Shown here piece by piece: positions 44,560 to 55,280 of a stretch of DNA of 64,000 bases (within the stretch, counting starts at the first letter, position 1; every line of letters starts with the position of its first letter). The DNA lies in contig JBBCHM010000002.1 of assembly GCA_037200045.1 (NCBI GenBank), positions 1,043,241-1,107,240 of the forward strand, read 5' to 3'. A program made the position numbers and the translations under genes. The stretch is from Rhizomicrobium sp. GTDB lineage: Bacteria > Pseudomonadota > Alphaproteobacteria > Micropepsales > Micropepsaceae. The notes below the pieces were generated by a model, which worked only from the letters and a program-made list of their open reading frames with translations, was not told where the DNA came from and did not search any database.

Positions 44560-44602
44560 CAGTATTACGGCAAATAATTTCTGTCAAACAGAAATTATTT
44601 GC
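44560..44602 (-). promoter_or_regulatory. Promoter with a 14 bp perfect inverted repeat ahead of the DUF2975-HTH pair
   Basis: GCAAATAATTTCTG (44570-44583) and CAGAAATTATTTGC (44589-44602) form a perfect dyad with a TCAAA centre. On the minus strand the centre provides a consensus -35 TTGACA (44587-44582), followed 17 bases later by TACTGA as a weak -10. The dyad overlapping the -35 box suggests direct repression, most simply by the HTH protein of the same operon. Confidence 0.65.
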
Positions 44603-44618
44603 GGTTTCCGGAGGACGG

Positions 44619-45872
44619 CTACGCCAACGCGTCGTAGGTCAGGCGCTGGAACATCGGCAAAGCGAGGCGGCCGCCCATGCGCTGGCCGGCGGCGAGGTTG
44701 GCCATCGCGCCGGGCTCCAGCGGCATCGAATTCTGGATCAGGTAGATCATGATCAGGTCGCTGGCCGGATCGGCCTGCCACCAGGTGCCGAAGGCGCCCG
44801 GCCAGCCGAACGAGCCGACGCCGCCCATGCCGAGGAAGCCGAGCTTCTCCGGCGCGTCGATCACGCTGACGCCGAGGCCGAAGCCCATGCCGTCCCACAT
44901 CGGGATCATGCCGAGGAAGGGAATGGCGCGCTGCGCCGGCGTCAGCCGGTTGGTGCACATCAGCTCGATGGTCGCGGATTGCACGAGGCGCGTGCCGTTC
45001 AACTCGCCCTTGTTCAGCATCAGCCGCGCGAATTGCAGATAGTCGTCGGCCGTGGAGATCAGTCCGCCGCCGCCGCCGCAGAAGGCGGGCGGCGTGTCAT
45101 ATTGCTTGAACGGCAGCGGCTCGAGCACGTTCTTCTCGTTGTTCATGCGATAGACCACCGCGGCGCGGTCGCGCTTTTGCGGCGGCACGTAGAAATCCGT
45201 GTCGTTCATGCCGAGCGGCTTGAAGATGCGCTGAAACAGGAAATCGCGGAACGGCATGCCGGCGATGCGCCCGACCAGAAAGCCGAGCACGTCCGTCGAA
45301 TGGCTGTAGTGGAAGCGCTCGCCCGGCTGATAGAGCAGCGGCAGGGTCGACAGCGCCTGCATCCATTTGTCGGGCGCACCGTCATGGTTCAGCACGTCGC
45401 CCAGCACGCGCTGATATTCGTGCGCGATGGACCGAGCGAAGAAAATCCGTAGGCCAGGCCCGCCGCGGTGGGTGAAGAGATCGTCGAAGGTGATCTCGCG
45501 CGCCGCCGGCACGGTCTTGTCGAGCGGGCCCTGCGCGTCTTCGAGCACGCGCATGGTCTTGAATTCCGGCACCCATTTGGTGATCGGGTCGGACAGCGCG
45601 AATTTGCCCTCCTCCATCAGCATCAGCGCCGCGAGGGAGGTGACTGGCTTGGTCATCGAGGCGATGCGGAACAGCGTGTCGCGCGCCATCGGCAGCTTCT
45701 TTTCGATGTCGCGATGGCCGATGGTGTTGAGCTGCGCGATCTCGCCGTGACGCCAAAGCAGCGTGACGAAGCCCGACAGATCGCCGGCGTCCACCACCGG
45801 CTGAAGCGTCGGCGCGATCTTGGCGAGGCCCTCGGCCGAAAAGCCCTTCGGATCGGTCACGACTTTGTCCAT
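44619..45872 (-). CDS. Class C beta-lactamase-related serine hydrolase (EstB-type)
   Basis: A 417-residue protein of the beta-lactamase (S12) fold. The active serine is in RIASMTKPVTSLAAL (SxxK, Ser72-Lys75), the second motif is the Tyr in HYSHSTDVLG (YxN-like, YSH), and a C-terminal segment GGVGSFGWPGAFGTWWQADP covers the KTG-equivalent HxG/WxG region. Without a signal peptide it is likely cytoplasmic, and members act as esterases or D-amino-acid peptidases rather than resistance enzymes. No operon partner. The start is ATG 45872. Confidence 0.86.
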   Translation of the reverse strand: MDKVVTDPKGFSAEGLAKIAPTLQPVVDAGDLSGFVTLLWRHGEIAQLNTIGHRDIEKKLPMARDTLFRIASMTKPVTSLAALMLMEEGKFALSDPITKWVPEFKTMRVLEDAQGPLDKTVPAAREITFDDLFTHRGGPGLRIFFARSIAHEYQRVLGDVLNHDGAPDKWMQALSTLPLLYQPGERFHYSHSTDVLGFLVGRIAGMPFRDFLFQRIFKPLGMNDTDFYVPPQKRDRAAVVYRMNNEKNVLEPLPFKQYDTPPAFCGGGGGLISTADDYLQFARLMLNKGELNGTRLVQSATIELMCTNRLTPAQRAIPFLGMIPMWDGMGFGLGVSVIDAPEKLGFLGMGGVGSFGWPGAFGTWWQADPASDLIMIYLIQNSMPLEPGAMANLAAGQRMGGRLALPMFQRLTYDALA

Positions 45873-46029
45873 GGCATCGGCTTCCCTTCAGTTGCGCGGC
45901 GCGCATGCTGGCAAAGAATGCCGCCCGAGTCATCCAACCCGCCCGGGCCGGTCCCGCGTCCGAAAGTTTCCGTCGCTCGCGGCTTTGGTTCGCACATGAT
46001 GCGAGCGGCGGCGGGGGACGCGGGATTGG

Positions 46030-46044
46030 CTGACTCCGGGTCAG
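46030..46044. promoter_or_regulatory. CTGAC-N5-GTCAG operator-like dyad upstream of fabI
   Basis: CTGAC-TCCGG-GTCAG is a perfect 5+5 dyad (6+6 as GCTGAC/GTCAGC), 66 bases before the fabI start. The arms and 5-base spacing are the same as at 25469 before the monooxygenase gene. A possible shared operator site; no regulator is adjacent. Confidence 0.45.
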
Positions 46045-46109
46045 CAATTATCCTTGAATTCTCTGGTATTTCCCGCCACAGAAGGGGGTGTGCGAGGAGC
46101 GGAACAGAC

Positions 46110-46883
<774 letters not shown>

Positions 46884-46922
46884 AGGCGGAGGACGCGCCC
46901 GACATCGCCGTCGCGAAGTCCG

Positions 46923-47541
46923 ATGGCGCTTGAGGTTCCGCAAGGGGTCACGCTCTATTTCTGCCGCCACGGCCAGACCGAGGCGAATGTCGACAAGCGC
47001 TTCCAGGGCCACACGATCGATACGCCGCTGACCGAGACCGGCCTGCGGCAGGCGCGCGACATCGCCGAGATCGTGCGGGCCGACGTGACGGATTTCACGG
47101 CGCTCGATTACGTGTCCAGCCCGCTCGAACGCGCCCAGGCGACGATGGAGCTCATCCGCTGCGAATTGGGGCTTCCGCTCGACGGCTTCCGCATCGACGA
47201 ACGGCTCATCGAGATCAATCTCGGGGCGTGGGACGGGCTGACGGCGCAGGAGGCCGAGCATCGCTACCCCGAGGAATACGCCGCCCGGGCCGCCGACAAA
47301 TGGAACGTGAAGGTGCCGGGGGGGCGGCGAGAACTATGCCGCGGTTGCGGTGCGCATCGCCGCCTTCGTCGGCGGGCTGGAGCGCGACACCTTCGCGGTC
47401 AGCCATGGCGCCGCGACGCGCATCCTGCGCGGCCTGTTCGCCGGCATGGACTGGCGGCAGATGTCGGCGCTGGACGAGCCGCAGGGCTGCGTCTTCCGCG
47501 CGGCGGCGAGCGATGTCGTGCGGCTGGACAAGCCCGCGTGA
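46923..47541 (+). CDS. Histidine phosphatase family protein 1 (frameshifted)
   Basis: A phosphoglycerate-mutase-like (histidine phosphatase branch 1) protein of about 205 residues after repair. The phosphohistidine motif is YFCRHGQTEANVDKRF (RHG), the second Arg and Glu lie in SSPLERAQATM and INLGAWDGLT, and the late His in FAVSHGAATRILRG. One extra G in the 7-G run at 47318-47324 shifts the frame before GGGENYAAVAV. It starts 40 bases after fabI and its stop overlaps the next phosphatase gene (TGATG). The substrate is unknown. Confidence 0.78.
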
Positions 47542-48138
47542 TGCGCGCGCGCCTCACGCTCTATGTCGCGCGCCACGGCCAGACCGACGCGAACGTCGCC
47601 GGGCGATACCCCGGCCATCGCGAGACGCCGCTGACCGCGTTCGGGCAGGAGCAGGCGCGCGCCATGGGCCGCGCCCTGCTGGCCGAGCTGGACCCGCGCC
47701 CGACGCTCAAATTCGCCGCCAGCCCGCTCGGGCCGGGCGCAGGCGACGATGCGGCTGATCCGCGGCGAACTGGGCCTGGCGCCGGACGGCTTCGCGACCG
47801 ATGCCAGGCTCATCGATATCGATCACGGCGATTGGACGGGCCTGACGCCCGAAGAAGTGCGCGCGCGGTTTCCGGAGAATTTCGCCGAGCACACCGGCGG
47901 CATGTGGGACGTCGCGATGCAGGGCGGCGAGAGCTATGGCGATCTGGCGGCGCGGGTGCGCAGCTTCCTCGCCGAGGTCCAATCCGACATGGTGACGGTC
48001 TCGCACGGCGCGACATCGCAGATGCTGCGGGGATTGCCGGTGGGCATGGACCCGGCGCGCATTATCGCCTTGCCGGAAACGCAGGGCGTGGTGTTCCGCG
48101 TGCGTGATAAACTGATCGCGCAACTTCCGGCGCGGTGA
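47541..48138 (+). CDS. Histidine phosphatase family protein 2 (frameshifted)
   Basis: The second tandem paralog, about 198 residues after repair: LTLYVARHGQTDANVAGRYP at the N terminus, a break near 47733 where one extra C turns GRAQATMRLIRGEL out of frame, then DIDHGDWTGLTPEEVRARFP and MVTVSHGATSQMLRG. All catalytic residues of histidine phosphatases (RHG, Arg, Glu, His) are present once the frame is restored. The start ATG 47541 overlaps the previous stop. Confidence 0.78.
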
Positions 48139-48143
48139 CCCCC

Positions 48144-48744
48144 ATGGGCCGATTTCCGCGACCTCACCCTCTATGTGATCCGCCATGGCGAGTGCGAGCA
48201 CAACGTCGCCGGCCGCGCGGCGTCGTGGGACGACTCGCCGCTCACGGCCCGGGGACGCGGCCAGGCGCGCGGCAACGGCGCCCTGCTCGGCGAGATCGCC
48301 GGCGATCTCTCCGGTTTCGATTTCTTCGCGAGCCCGCTGCACCGGACCTGCACGACGATGGAGCTGGTGCGCGAGGCGGCCGGCCTGCCGCCCACGGGCT
48401 ATCGCGCCGACCACCGCCTCATGGAGATCCATTTCGGCGATCACACCTGGATGACGCGCGAAGAGATCGCGAACGTCGATCCGCTGCTGCCCGGCCTCGA
48501 CGACAAGGACGACTGGGACTATGTGCGCCCGCGCGGCGAAAGCTGGGCGGGACTGCACGAGCGCGTCGCCCGCTTCCTGCCGACGCTCACGCGCGACGCG
48601 GTGATCGTGACCCATTACGGCCCGGCGCGGGCGATCCGCGCGCATTATCTCGGCCTTACGCCGGAAGAGACGAAACGCTACAAACCACCGCACGCCGGAA
48701 TCATGCGATTGTCGCAGGGTACGGAAGCCATCTTCGGCGATTAG
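48144..48744 (+). CDS. Histidine phosphatase family protein 3 (frameshift near the start)
   Basis: The third tandem paralog. From GTG 48175 the frame reads [51 protein letters not shown] and [13 protein letters not shown], which keeps the RHG, Arg and His residues. One extra C near 48158 separates an ATG at 48144 (MGRF, then [12 protein letters not shown] after repair) from the rest. The gene then ends 1 base before aroC. Divergence among the three phosphatases (HGQTEAN, HGQTDAN, HGECEHN) suggests different substrates. Confidence 0.78.
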
Positions 48745-48745
48745 G

Positions 48746-49846
48746 ATGTCGTTCAACACCTTCGGCCATCTGTTCCGCGTCACGACCTTCGGCGAGAGCC
48801 ACGGGCCGGCGATCGGCTGCGTGATCGACGGCTGCCCGCCGGGTATCGCGCTCAGCGAAGCCGACATCCAGGCCGATCTCGACCGGCGCCGGCCGGGGCA
48901 ATCGAAATTCGTCACGCAGCGGCAGGAGCCGGACACGGTGAAGATCCTGTCCGGCGTGTTCCAGGACGAGCGGATGGCGGCGCAGGTGACGACGGGGACG
49001 CCCATCGCGCTTCTGATTGAGAATGTCGATCAGCGGTCGAAAGACTATGGCGAGATCCGCGACAAGTTCCGGCCCGGCCATGCCGACTACACCTATTTCG
49101 CCAAATACGGCGTGCGCGACTATCGCGGCGGCGGTCGGCAAAGCGCGCGCGAGACCGCCAGCCGGGTCGCGGCCGGCGCGGTGGCGCGCAAGGTGCTGGC
49201 ATCGCTCTATCCCGAGGCGCGGGTGCGCGGCGCGCTGGTGCAGATGGGTACGAAGACCATCGACTGCGCGAAATGGGATTGGACGGAAGTGGCGAACAAC
49301 CCGTTCTTCTGCCCCGACGCGGGCGCGGTCGCTCCGTGGACGGAGTATCTCGAAGGCGTGCGCAAGGCGGGCTCTTCCGTCGGCGCGGTGATCGAGGTGG
49401 TGGCGGCGGGCATTCCCGCCGGTCTCGGCGCGCCGGTCTATGCCAAGCTCGACGGCGATCTCGCCGCCGCGATGATGAGCATCAACGCGGTCAAGGGCGT
49501 GGAGATCGGCGACGGCTTCGGCGCCGCCGCGCTGACCGGCGAGGAGAATGCCGACGAGATGCGCGCCGGCAATGACGGCAAGCCGCGGTTCCTGGCGAAC
49601 CATGCCGGCGGCATCCTCGGCGGCATCTCGACCGGCCAGCCCATCGTCTGCCGCTTCGCGGTCAAGCCGACCTCGTCGATCCTGTCGCCGCGCCTGACGG
49701 TGGACGTGCACAATGCCGAGACCGACATCCAGACCAAGGGCCGCCACGACCCCTGCGTCGGCATCCGCGCCGTGCCGGTGGGCGAGGCGATGATGGCCTG
49801 CGTGCTGGCGGACCATGCGCTGCGCCAGCGGGCGCAGGTCGGCTAA
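48746..49846 (+). CDS. aroC: Chorismate synthase
   Basis: A 366-residue enzyme converting EPSP to chorismate, the last common step to aromatic amino acids, with FMN. All family signatures are present: [20 protein letters not shown] near the start, [24 protein letters not shown] (central), and [20 protein letters not shown] near the end. The gene is intact, although the flanking ones are frameshifted. It overlaps the C13 peptidase gene tail-to-tail (4 bases) and starts 1 base after the third phosphatase. Confidence 0.97.
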   Translation: MSFNTFGHLFRVTTFGESHGPAIGCVIDGCPPGIALSEADIQADLDRRRPGQSKFVTQRQEPDTVKILSGVFQDERMAAQVTTGTPIALLIENVDQRSKDYGEIRDKFRPGHADYTYFAKYGVRDYRGGGRQSARETASRVAAGAVARKVLASLYPEARVRGALVQMGTKTIDCAKWDWTEVANNPFFCPDAGAVAPWTEYLEGVRKAGSSVGAVIEVVAAGIPAGLGAPVYAKLDGDLAAAMMSINAVKGVEIGDGFGAAALTGEENADEMRAGNDGKPRFLANHAGGILGGISTGQPIVCRFAVKPTSSILSPRLTVDVHNAETDIQTKGRHDPCVGIRAVPVGEAMMACVLADHALRQRAQVG

Positions 49847-50574
49847 CGCCAGCGCGGCATCGCGGCGGCGATTTGTGTGCCGATGGAAAGTTGCGGCTCG
49901 GACGGATAGGCCTTGATCTCGGCCTCCTTGCGGCTGACGCAGGCGCGGATCGCGTCGGCCAGGCCGCCGAAATCGCCGACCCCGCCGACGGAATCGAGCC
50001 AGCAATTGTCGAAGAAGGTGTAGTGGTCGTTGTCGCCGCAGCCGAAGGACGGCCGGTCGGGGCGCGCCGCCGTCATCACGAAGCGGTTGGGCGCCGCGAG
50101 CGCGGGAACGAACACGCCGGAAAAACAGGCGGCGACGAACACCACGGTCGGGCGGCTGCCGCAGGCATTGTCGATCATGGTCGCCATCGGCTCCGGCGCG
50201 AAGGTCGTATCGCCCAGCACGATGCCGTCGGGCGAACCATGGCTGGTGAAATAGACGAAGCAGCCGCCCGTGGTGCGGTTCGACAGGTCCCAAAGTTGGT
50301 TCGCGATATCCTGCTTGTCGGAAGGCTCGGTGCCCGGATGGATGTCCGGGCGGACGGAGAACTGGATCGTGTTGCCCGGCGAAAAGCCGAGCCGGGCGAG
50401 GTCGGCGGCGATGTCGCGCCGGCCGTTGTCGAACACCTCGGACGGCGCGCCGGAATGGGAGTGCCAGTCGCCGGCGACGACGATCGCCGCCCAGTCCGAA
50501 AACCCGGCGGCCGAGGCGGCCGACACCGCCAGGGCCGCGCCCAGAACCCCCAGGACAAACGCGAATATCTTCAT
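49843..50574 (-). CDS. C13-family (legumain/caspase-like) cysteine peptidase
   Basis: A 243-residue exported protein: a signal peptide ([20 protein letters not shown]) is followed by a caspase-haemoglobinase fold. The strand-ending motifs are [18 protein letters not shown] with the catalytic His (His112) and [20 protein letters not shown] with the catalytic Cys (Cys150). The arrangement HG...CxSG matches peptidase C13 as in legumain and GPI8-like proteins. Bacterial members are scarcely studied. ATG 50574 is chosen over the frame start at 50592. A nearby substrate is not obvious. Confidence 0.82.
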   Translation of the reverse strand: MKIFAFVLGVLGAALAVSAASAAGFSDWAAIVVAGDWHSHSGAPSEVFDNGRRDIAADLARLGFSPGNTIQFSVRPDIHPGTEPSDKQDIANQLWDLSNRTTGGCFVYFTSHGSPDGIVLGDTTFAPEPMATMIDNACGSRPTVVFVAACFSGVFVPALAAPNRFVMTAARPDRPSFGCGDNDHYTFFDNCWLDSVGGVGDFGGLADAIRACVSRKEAEIKAYPSEPQLSIGTQIAAAMPRWR

Positions 50575-50588
50575 CAGCGTCCCCACGC

Positions 50589-51659
50589 TCACCGCCTCGC
50601 GCGTTCTCGCGCGAAAGCAGCCACCAGCTCAATATGCGACGACCACAGGAATTGGTCCACGGGGGTGACGGCGCCGATCCGGTAGCCGCCGTCAACCAGG
50701 ATGCGGGCGTCGCGCGCGAAGCTCGCGGCATCGCAGGAGACATAGGCGAGGCGCGGCACCCTGGCGGCGGCAAGCTGGCGCGCCTGGGCCTCGGCGCCGG
50801 CACGCGGCGGATCGAGCACCACAGCGTCGAAGGGCGCCAGCTCCGCCGGGCCCAGCGGAATCTTGAACAGATCGCGGCGCGCCGTCGTCACGGGCTTGAG
50901 GCCCGGCGTCGCCCGGGCGGCGGCGGCCAGCGCGTCCAGCATCCCCTGCTCGCGCTCCACCGCATGCACCCGCGCGCCCTCGGCCAGCGGCAGCGAAAAG
51001 GTGCCGCAGCCGGAGAAGAAATCGGCGATCGTCTTGGCGCCCCTCACCGCCTCGCGCACGCGGACGACGAGCGCCGCTTCGCCTTCATGCGTCGGCTGGA
51101 GGAAGGTGTCGGGCGGCAGCTTCACTGACGCCTTGCCGAGCGTCACGACGGGCGCGGCGCTTTCGAAGGCCATCACGGCGTTCCAGGTGATGCGGACGGC
51201 CTTGAGCCCCGGCGCCGCCCTGGCCAGGGCTGCGATGCGGTCCGGCGTGAGCTTGGGCTGGGCGCGGAAGGCGATGTCGAGGCCGTTGTCGGCCTCGGTA
51301 ACCCGCGCTTCGGCGTCCTGGCCGTCGGCGAGCAAGGTCGGCATGGCCGTCCGCAGCGCCGCCGCGAGGGCGAACAGCGCCGGCGTCAGCACCAGGCATT
51401 CGCGCATGTCGACGATGTCGTGGGAGCGCAGCGGATGAAAGCCGATCTCGACCCTGCCGCCCCGCCGCGCGACGTTGAGCACGGCGCGGCGGCGGCTTTG
51501 CGGCGGGACTTCGACGATCTCGCCGACCTCGGCTTCGACGCCCTGCTTCGCCAGGGCGCGGACGACCGCGTCGCGCTTGGCGGCGCGGTATTCCGCCTGC
51601 GGCACATCCTGGAGCGTGCAGCCGCCGCAAACCCCGAAATGGCGGCAGAGTGCGCTCAC
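50589..51659 (-). CDS. 23S rRNA (uracil-5-)-methyltransferase family protein (RlmD/RumA-like)
   Basis: A 356-residue SAM enzyme with an N-terminal iron-sulfur cluster: Cys5, Cys11, Cys14 (CRHFGVCGGC) and Cys88 (MRECLV). There is no TRAM domain, so it is shorter than RlmD. The methyltransferase core has DFFSGCGTFSLPLAEGA (SAM), DAVVLDPPRAGAE and the nucleophile Cys in LAYVSCDAASFARD. It methylates U in 23S rRNA or tRNA; the exact site is unclear because RlmC, RlmD and TrmA-like forms overlap. The start GTG 51659 overlaps the tlyA stop. Confidence 0.88.
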   Translation of the reverse strand: MSALCRHFGVCGGCTLQDVPQAEYRAAKRDAVVRALAKQGVEAEVGEIVEVPPQSRRRAVLNVARRGGRVEIGFHPLRSHDIVDMRECLVLTPALFALAAALRTAMPTLLADGQDAEARVTEADNGLDIAFRAQPKLTPDRIAALARAAPGLKAVRITWNAVMAFESAAPVVTLGKASVKLPPDTFLQPTHEGEAALVVRVREAVRGAKTIADFFSGCGTFSLPLAEGARVHAVEREQGMLDALAAAARATPGLKPVTTARRDLFKIPLGPAELAPFDAVVLDPPRAGAEAQARQLAAARVPRLAYVSCDAASFARDARILVDGGYRIGAVTPVDQFLWSSHIELVAAFARERARR

Positions 51660-52403
51660 ATTTTCTTCGCGGCGATCAGGTATTCGCGGTTGCCGTCGCC
51701 GCCTTCGATCGGGCTTTCCATGTGGCCGCAGATGGTCCAGCCGGCTTGGTCGGCGATCCAGTCGGCGACGTCCTTGACCGCGGCGTCCCGCGCCTCGGCG
51801 TCCTTGACGATGCCGCCCTTGCCGACGGCAAAGCGGCCGACCTCGAATTGCGGCTTGACCAGCGCCACCAGCCAGGCGCCGGAGCCGGCCAGCGACAGCG
51901 CCGGCGGCAAAGCGAGCTTGAGGCCGATGAAACTCACATCGATCACGACCGCCATCGGCGTTTCCTTCACCTGCTCGCGCGTCAGCGCACGCGCGTTGAC
52001 GCCGTCGCAGGCGACGACGCGCTCATCGCGGCGCACCTTGGGATGCATCTGGGCGTGGCCGACATCGACGGCGTAGACCTTCCTGGCGCCGCGTTCGAGC
52101 AGCACCTCGGTGAAGCCGCCGGTCGAGGCGCCGACATCGAGGCAGACAGATCCTTGGGCGACAATTCGAACTGGTCCAGGCGGCGACGAGCTTCAGCGCG
52201 CCGCGCGAGACGTAAGGATGCGGCTTGACGTATTCGATCTGCGCGTCGGGATCGAGGGTGCGCGACGGCTTGCTCACGATCTCGCCATTGACCTTCAAGC
52301 GGCCGGAGCGGATCGCGGATTGCGCTTCGGTACGGCTCTTGGCGTAGCCGTTCTTCACCAGGAACATGTCGGCGCGGAGATCGTCTGTGGATGGCGTGCT
52401 CAT
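51656..52403 (-). CDS. tlyA: TlyA-family rRNA methyltransferase (frameshifted)
   Basis: After repair about 248 residues: an N-terminal S4 domain (ADMFLVKNGYAKSRTEAQSA, LKVNGEIVSKPSRTLD) and an FtsJ-like methyltransferase (CLDVGASTGGFTEVLLERGA, KVYAVDVGHAQMHPKVRRDE). Two single-base losses lie near 52183 (GCCGCC[C]TGGACCAG) and near 52148 (CTG[G]TCTGC), each restored by one C or G. TlyA methylates 2'-OH of cytidines in 16S/23S rRNA and is needed for capreomycin binding. The gene overlaps the rlmD-like gene by the GTGA site. Confidence 0.82.
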
Positions 52404-52549
52404 GGGCTCACTCGGTTAAACGGAAGAAGCCGCCATCCCCACGGCCGCGTCCGATTCTGTTGTCGATTTGCGCCGGCGCAAAGGCCACGTCGCGCGAGCG
52501 GGACAATGCAACATAACGACGTCGGACGTCCAGATTATTCGCGCCGATG

Positions 52550-52573
52550 ACCTCTCCCGCTCGTGGGAGAGGT
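52550..52573 (-). terminator. Hairpin after dxs
   Basis: ACCTCTCCC (52550-52558) pairs with GGGAGAGGT (52565-52573) with a 6-base loop, 2 bases past the dxs stop codon (52576-52578 on the minus strand). A T run is missing, so termination efficiency is uncertain. Confidence 0.5.
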
Positions 52574-52575
52574 TG

Positions 52576-54505
52576 TCAGGCGATCTTGCCCGCGGCTTCG
52601 GCTTCGCGTTCGCGGCCGAGCGCGTTCAGGGCCGTCGCGACGATCGCCTTGGCGTCGAGGCCGGCGGCTTCGTACATCCGGTCCGGCGTGTCGTGGTCCT
52701 GGAACCGGTCGGGCAGCACCATCGGGCGCACCTTGAGGCCGCGGTCGAGCAGGCCTTCCCAGGCGAGGAACTGCATGACGTGCGAGCCGAAGCCACCGAT
52801 GGCGCCCTCCTCCACCGTGATCAGCACTTCGTGCTCGCGCGCCAGGCGGCGGATCAGGTCGGTGTCGAGCGGCTTGGCGAAGCGGCATCCGCCACCGTCG
52901 CCGATAATCCGTAGCCGGACAATTTCTCGGCCGCCAGCAGCGCCTCGGCGAGGCGTGTGCCGTAGGACAGAATCGCGATGGAAGTGCCTTCCTTCCAGAT
53001 CTTGCCCTTGCCGATTTGGAGCGGCACGCCTTCGAGCGGGCCGCTCGATGGTGCCCCAGCCCTCGCCGCGCGGGTAGCGCAGCGCCGACGGCCGGTCGTC
53101 GATCTGGGCCGTGGTCGCGACCATGTGGACGAGTTCCGCTTCGTTGGCGGCGGCCATCAGCACGAAGTTCGGCAAGGTGCCGAGATAGGCGATGTCGAAC
53201 GAGCCGGCATGGGTGGCGCCGTCGGCGCCGACCAGGCCGGCGCGGTCCATCGCGAAACGCACCGGCAGCGACTGGATCGCCACGTCGTGCACCACCTGGT
53301 CATAGGCGCGCTGCAGGAAGGTCGAATAGATCGCGCAATAGGGCTTCATGCCGTCGGCGGCGAGGCCGGCGGCGAAGGTCACGGCGTGTTGCTCGGCGAT
53401 GCCGACATCGAAGGTGCGTGTCGGAAAGACCTGCTGGAACAGATCGATGCCCGTGCCGGACGGCATCGCGGCGGTGATGGCGACGATGCGGCTGTCCTCT
53501 TGGCCTCCATGATGAGGCTCTCGCCGAACACCTTCTGATAGGCCGGCGCCTTGGAGTTGGACTTCTTCTGCTCGCCGGTGATGACGTCGAACTTGGTCAC
53601 GCCATGATATTTGTCGGCGCTGGCCTCGGCGGGCGCGTAGCCCTTGCCCTTCTTGGTCACGACATGGACGAGCACCGGCCCATTCTTCATGTCGCGGACG
53701 TTTTCGAGCACCGGGATCAGGTGATCCAGATTGTGCCCGTCGATCGGGCCGACATAGTAGAAGCCGAGTTCCTCGAACAGCGTGCCGCCGGTGACCATGC
53801 CGCGGGGCATATTCCTCGGCGCGGCCGGCGGCGACCTTCATCGGCCGCGGCAGCACGCTCGCGATCTTCTTGCCGAGATTGCGCAGGCCCCGATAGGGCC
53901 GGCTCGACACCAGGCGCGCGAGATAGGCGCTCATCGCGCCGACCGGCGGGGCGATCGACATGTCGTTGTCGTTGAGGATCACGATCAGCCGCGCGTCCAT
54001 CGCGCCGGCATTGTTCATCGCCTCATAGGCCATGCCGGCGCTCATCGCGCCGTCGCCGATCACCGCCACGACATTGTTGCGCTCGCCCTTGAGGTCGCGC
54101 GCCACCGCGAAGCCGAGGCCGGCGGAGATCGAGGTCGAGGAATGCGCCGCGCCGAACGGATCGTATTCGCTCTCGCTGCGCTTGGTGAATCCGGAAAGCC
54201 CGCCGCCCTGGCGCAGCGTGCGCATGCGGTCGCGGCGGCCGGTGACGATCTTGTGCGGATAGGCCTGGTGGCCGACGTCCCAGATGATCTTGTCCTTGGG
54301 CGTGTCGAACACATAGTGCAGCGGCCGTCGTCAGCTCCACCACGCCGAGGCCGGCGCCGAGATGACCGCCGGTCACCGAGACGACGTCGATGGTCTCCTT
54401 GCGCAGCTCGTCGGCGAACTGGCGCAGCTCGGTCTTGTCGAGGGCGCGCAACGCGGCCGGGTCGCCAACACGGTCAAGAAGCGGCGTTTTGGTAGGCAAA
54501 GCCAT
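52576..54505 (-). CDS. dxs: 1-deoxy-D-xylulose-5-phosphate synthase, five frameshifts in this sequence
   Basis: DXS is the first enzyme of the MEP isoprenoid pathway, using thiamine diphosphate. After repair the protein runs from [20 protein letters not shown] to [13 protein letters not shown], about 643 residues. Family motifs survive: [52 protein letters not shown] (TPP), MAFDRAG-type [17 protein letters not shown] and YPRGEG. Indels appear near 54325 (+C), 53806 (+G on the plus strand), 53499 (-1), 53040 (+1) and 52887 (-1), all in G/C runs. The gene is normally essential. Confidence 0.88.
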
Positions 54506-54576
54506 GGCAAACTGTTCTCCGCGCGAAAGCGCGCTGTTTTGCATTGCGAAAAAGGTCGGCCTTTTTGGAACTCAAA

Positions 54577-54841
54577 TCAAGCCGATCCGAGGTCTAATGG
54601 TTCCGCGCCCGTTGCAGTTCCGCCACCATGGACGATCTTCTCCAGGCGGCTTTCGGCGGCCTTCAGCTTTTTCTCGCAATGCGCTTTCAGCACCTGGCCG
54701 CGCTCGTAAAGCGCGATGGAATCCTCCAGATCGACTTCGCCCCTGCTCCAGCCGGGCGACGATCTGTTCGAGTTCCTTGAGCGCGGTCTCGAAACTCAAT
54801 TCGTCGACCGCGACGGCTTCTGTCTTGGCTTTGCCGACCAT
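54577..54841 (-). CDS. xseB: Exodeoxyribonuclease VII small subunit (frameshifted)
   Basis: After removing one extra G near 54741 the product is about 87 residues: MVGKAKTEAVAVDELSFETA, LKELEQIVARLEQGEVDLED, SIALYERGQVLKAHCEKKLK and a short tail ending EPLDLGSA. The heptad pattern E-LE-IV-LE-G matches the XseB helical hairpin that binds XseA (7536-8951). It lies upstream of dxs in the standard alphaproteobacterial order, without the ispA gene that is often in between. Confidence 0.8.
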
Positions 54842-55256
54842 GTTTTGTTTTGCTCCCAGCGGGCGCCCGGCTTTGCCCGAAAACCCGAACCGCTTCAACA
54901 GGGCGCGTGACGCGTGCGGACCGTGCGTCGGCGGCTTCGATGAGCAGCATGCGTTTAACGTGGCAGCACGCCCGATACACCGACGTTTATATATGGGTGC
55001 GATGCAGCAAGGTCGCGCGACCCGGGCTGCCAAAACATCGTCCGCGCGGCTCCGCTCGCGACGGCCGGGGCCTGGATTCTATCAAGCATCGGATCGTCCG
55101 CCTTTGGATCAATGGCTTTGCCGGAGAGCTTCTCGATGCCGGCGAGATCGCAGGGCCGAGTTGCACAGTTCCGGGATCGCTGCACGGGGCCGGTTCGCGC
55201 GACGCTCATTCGGCACCGGCGCTGCGATCCAGATCTGGTCACGTTTGGCAGGATTT

Positions 55257-55280
55257 TATTGTAACATATTGATTACAATA
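55257..55280. promoter_or_regulatory. AT-rich 8 bp dyad in the receptor leader
   Basis: TATTGTAA (55257-55264) and TTACAATA (55273-55280) are exact inverted copies across CATATTGA. It is an isolated AT-rich patch in GC-rich DNA and could be a regulator site or promoter, about 560 bases upstream of the receptor start. Confidence 0.4.

Noticed and set aside
54955..55242. A 95-codon minus-strand frame in the gene-free leader
   Set aside because: No recognisable domain or RBS; composition resembles shadow frames.
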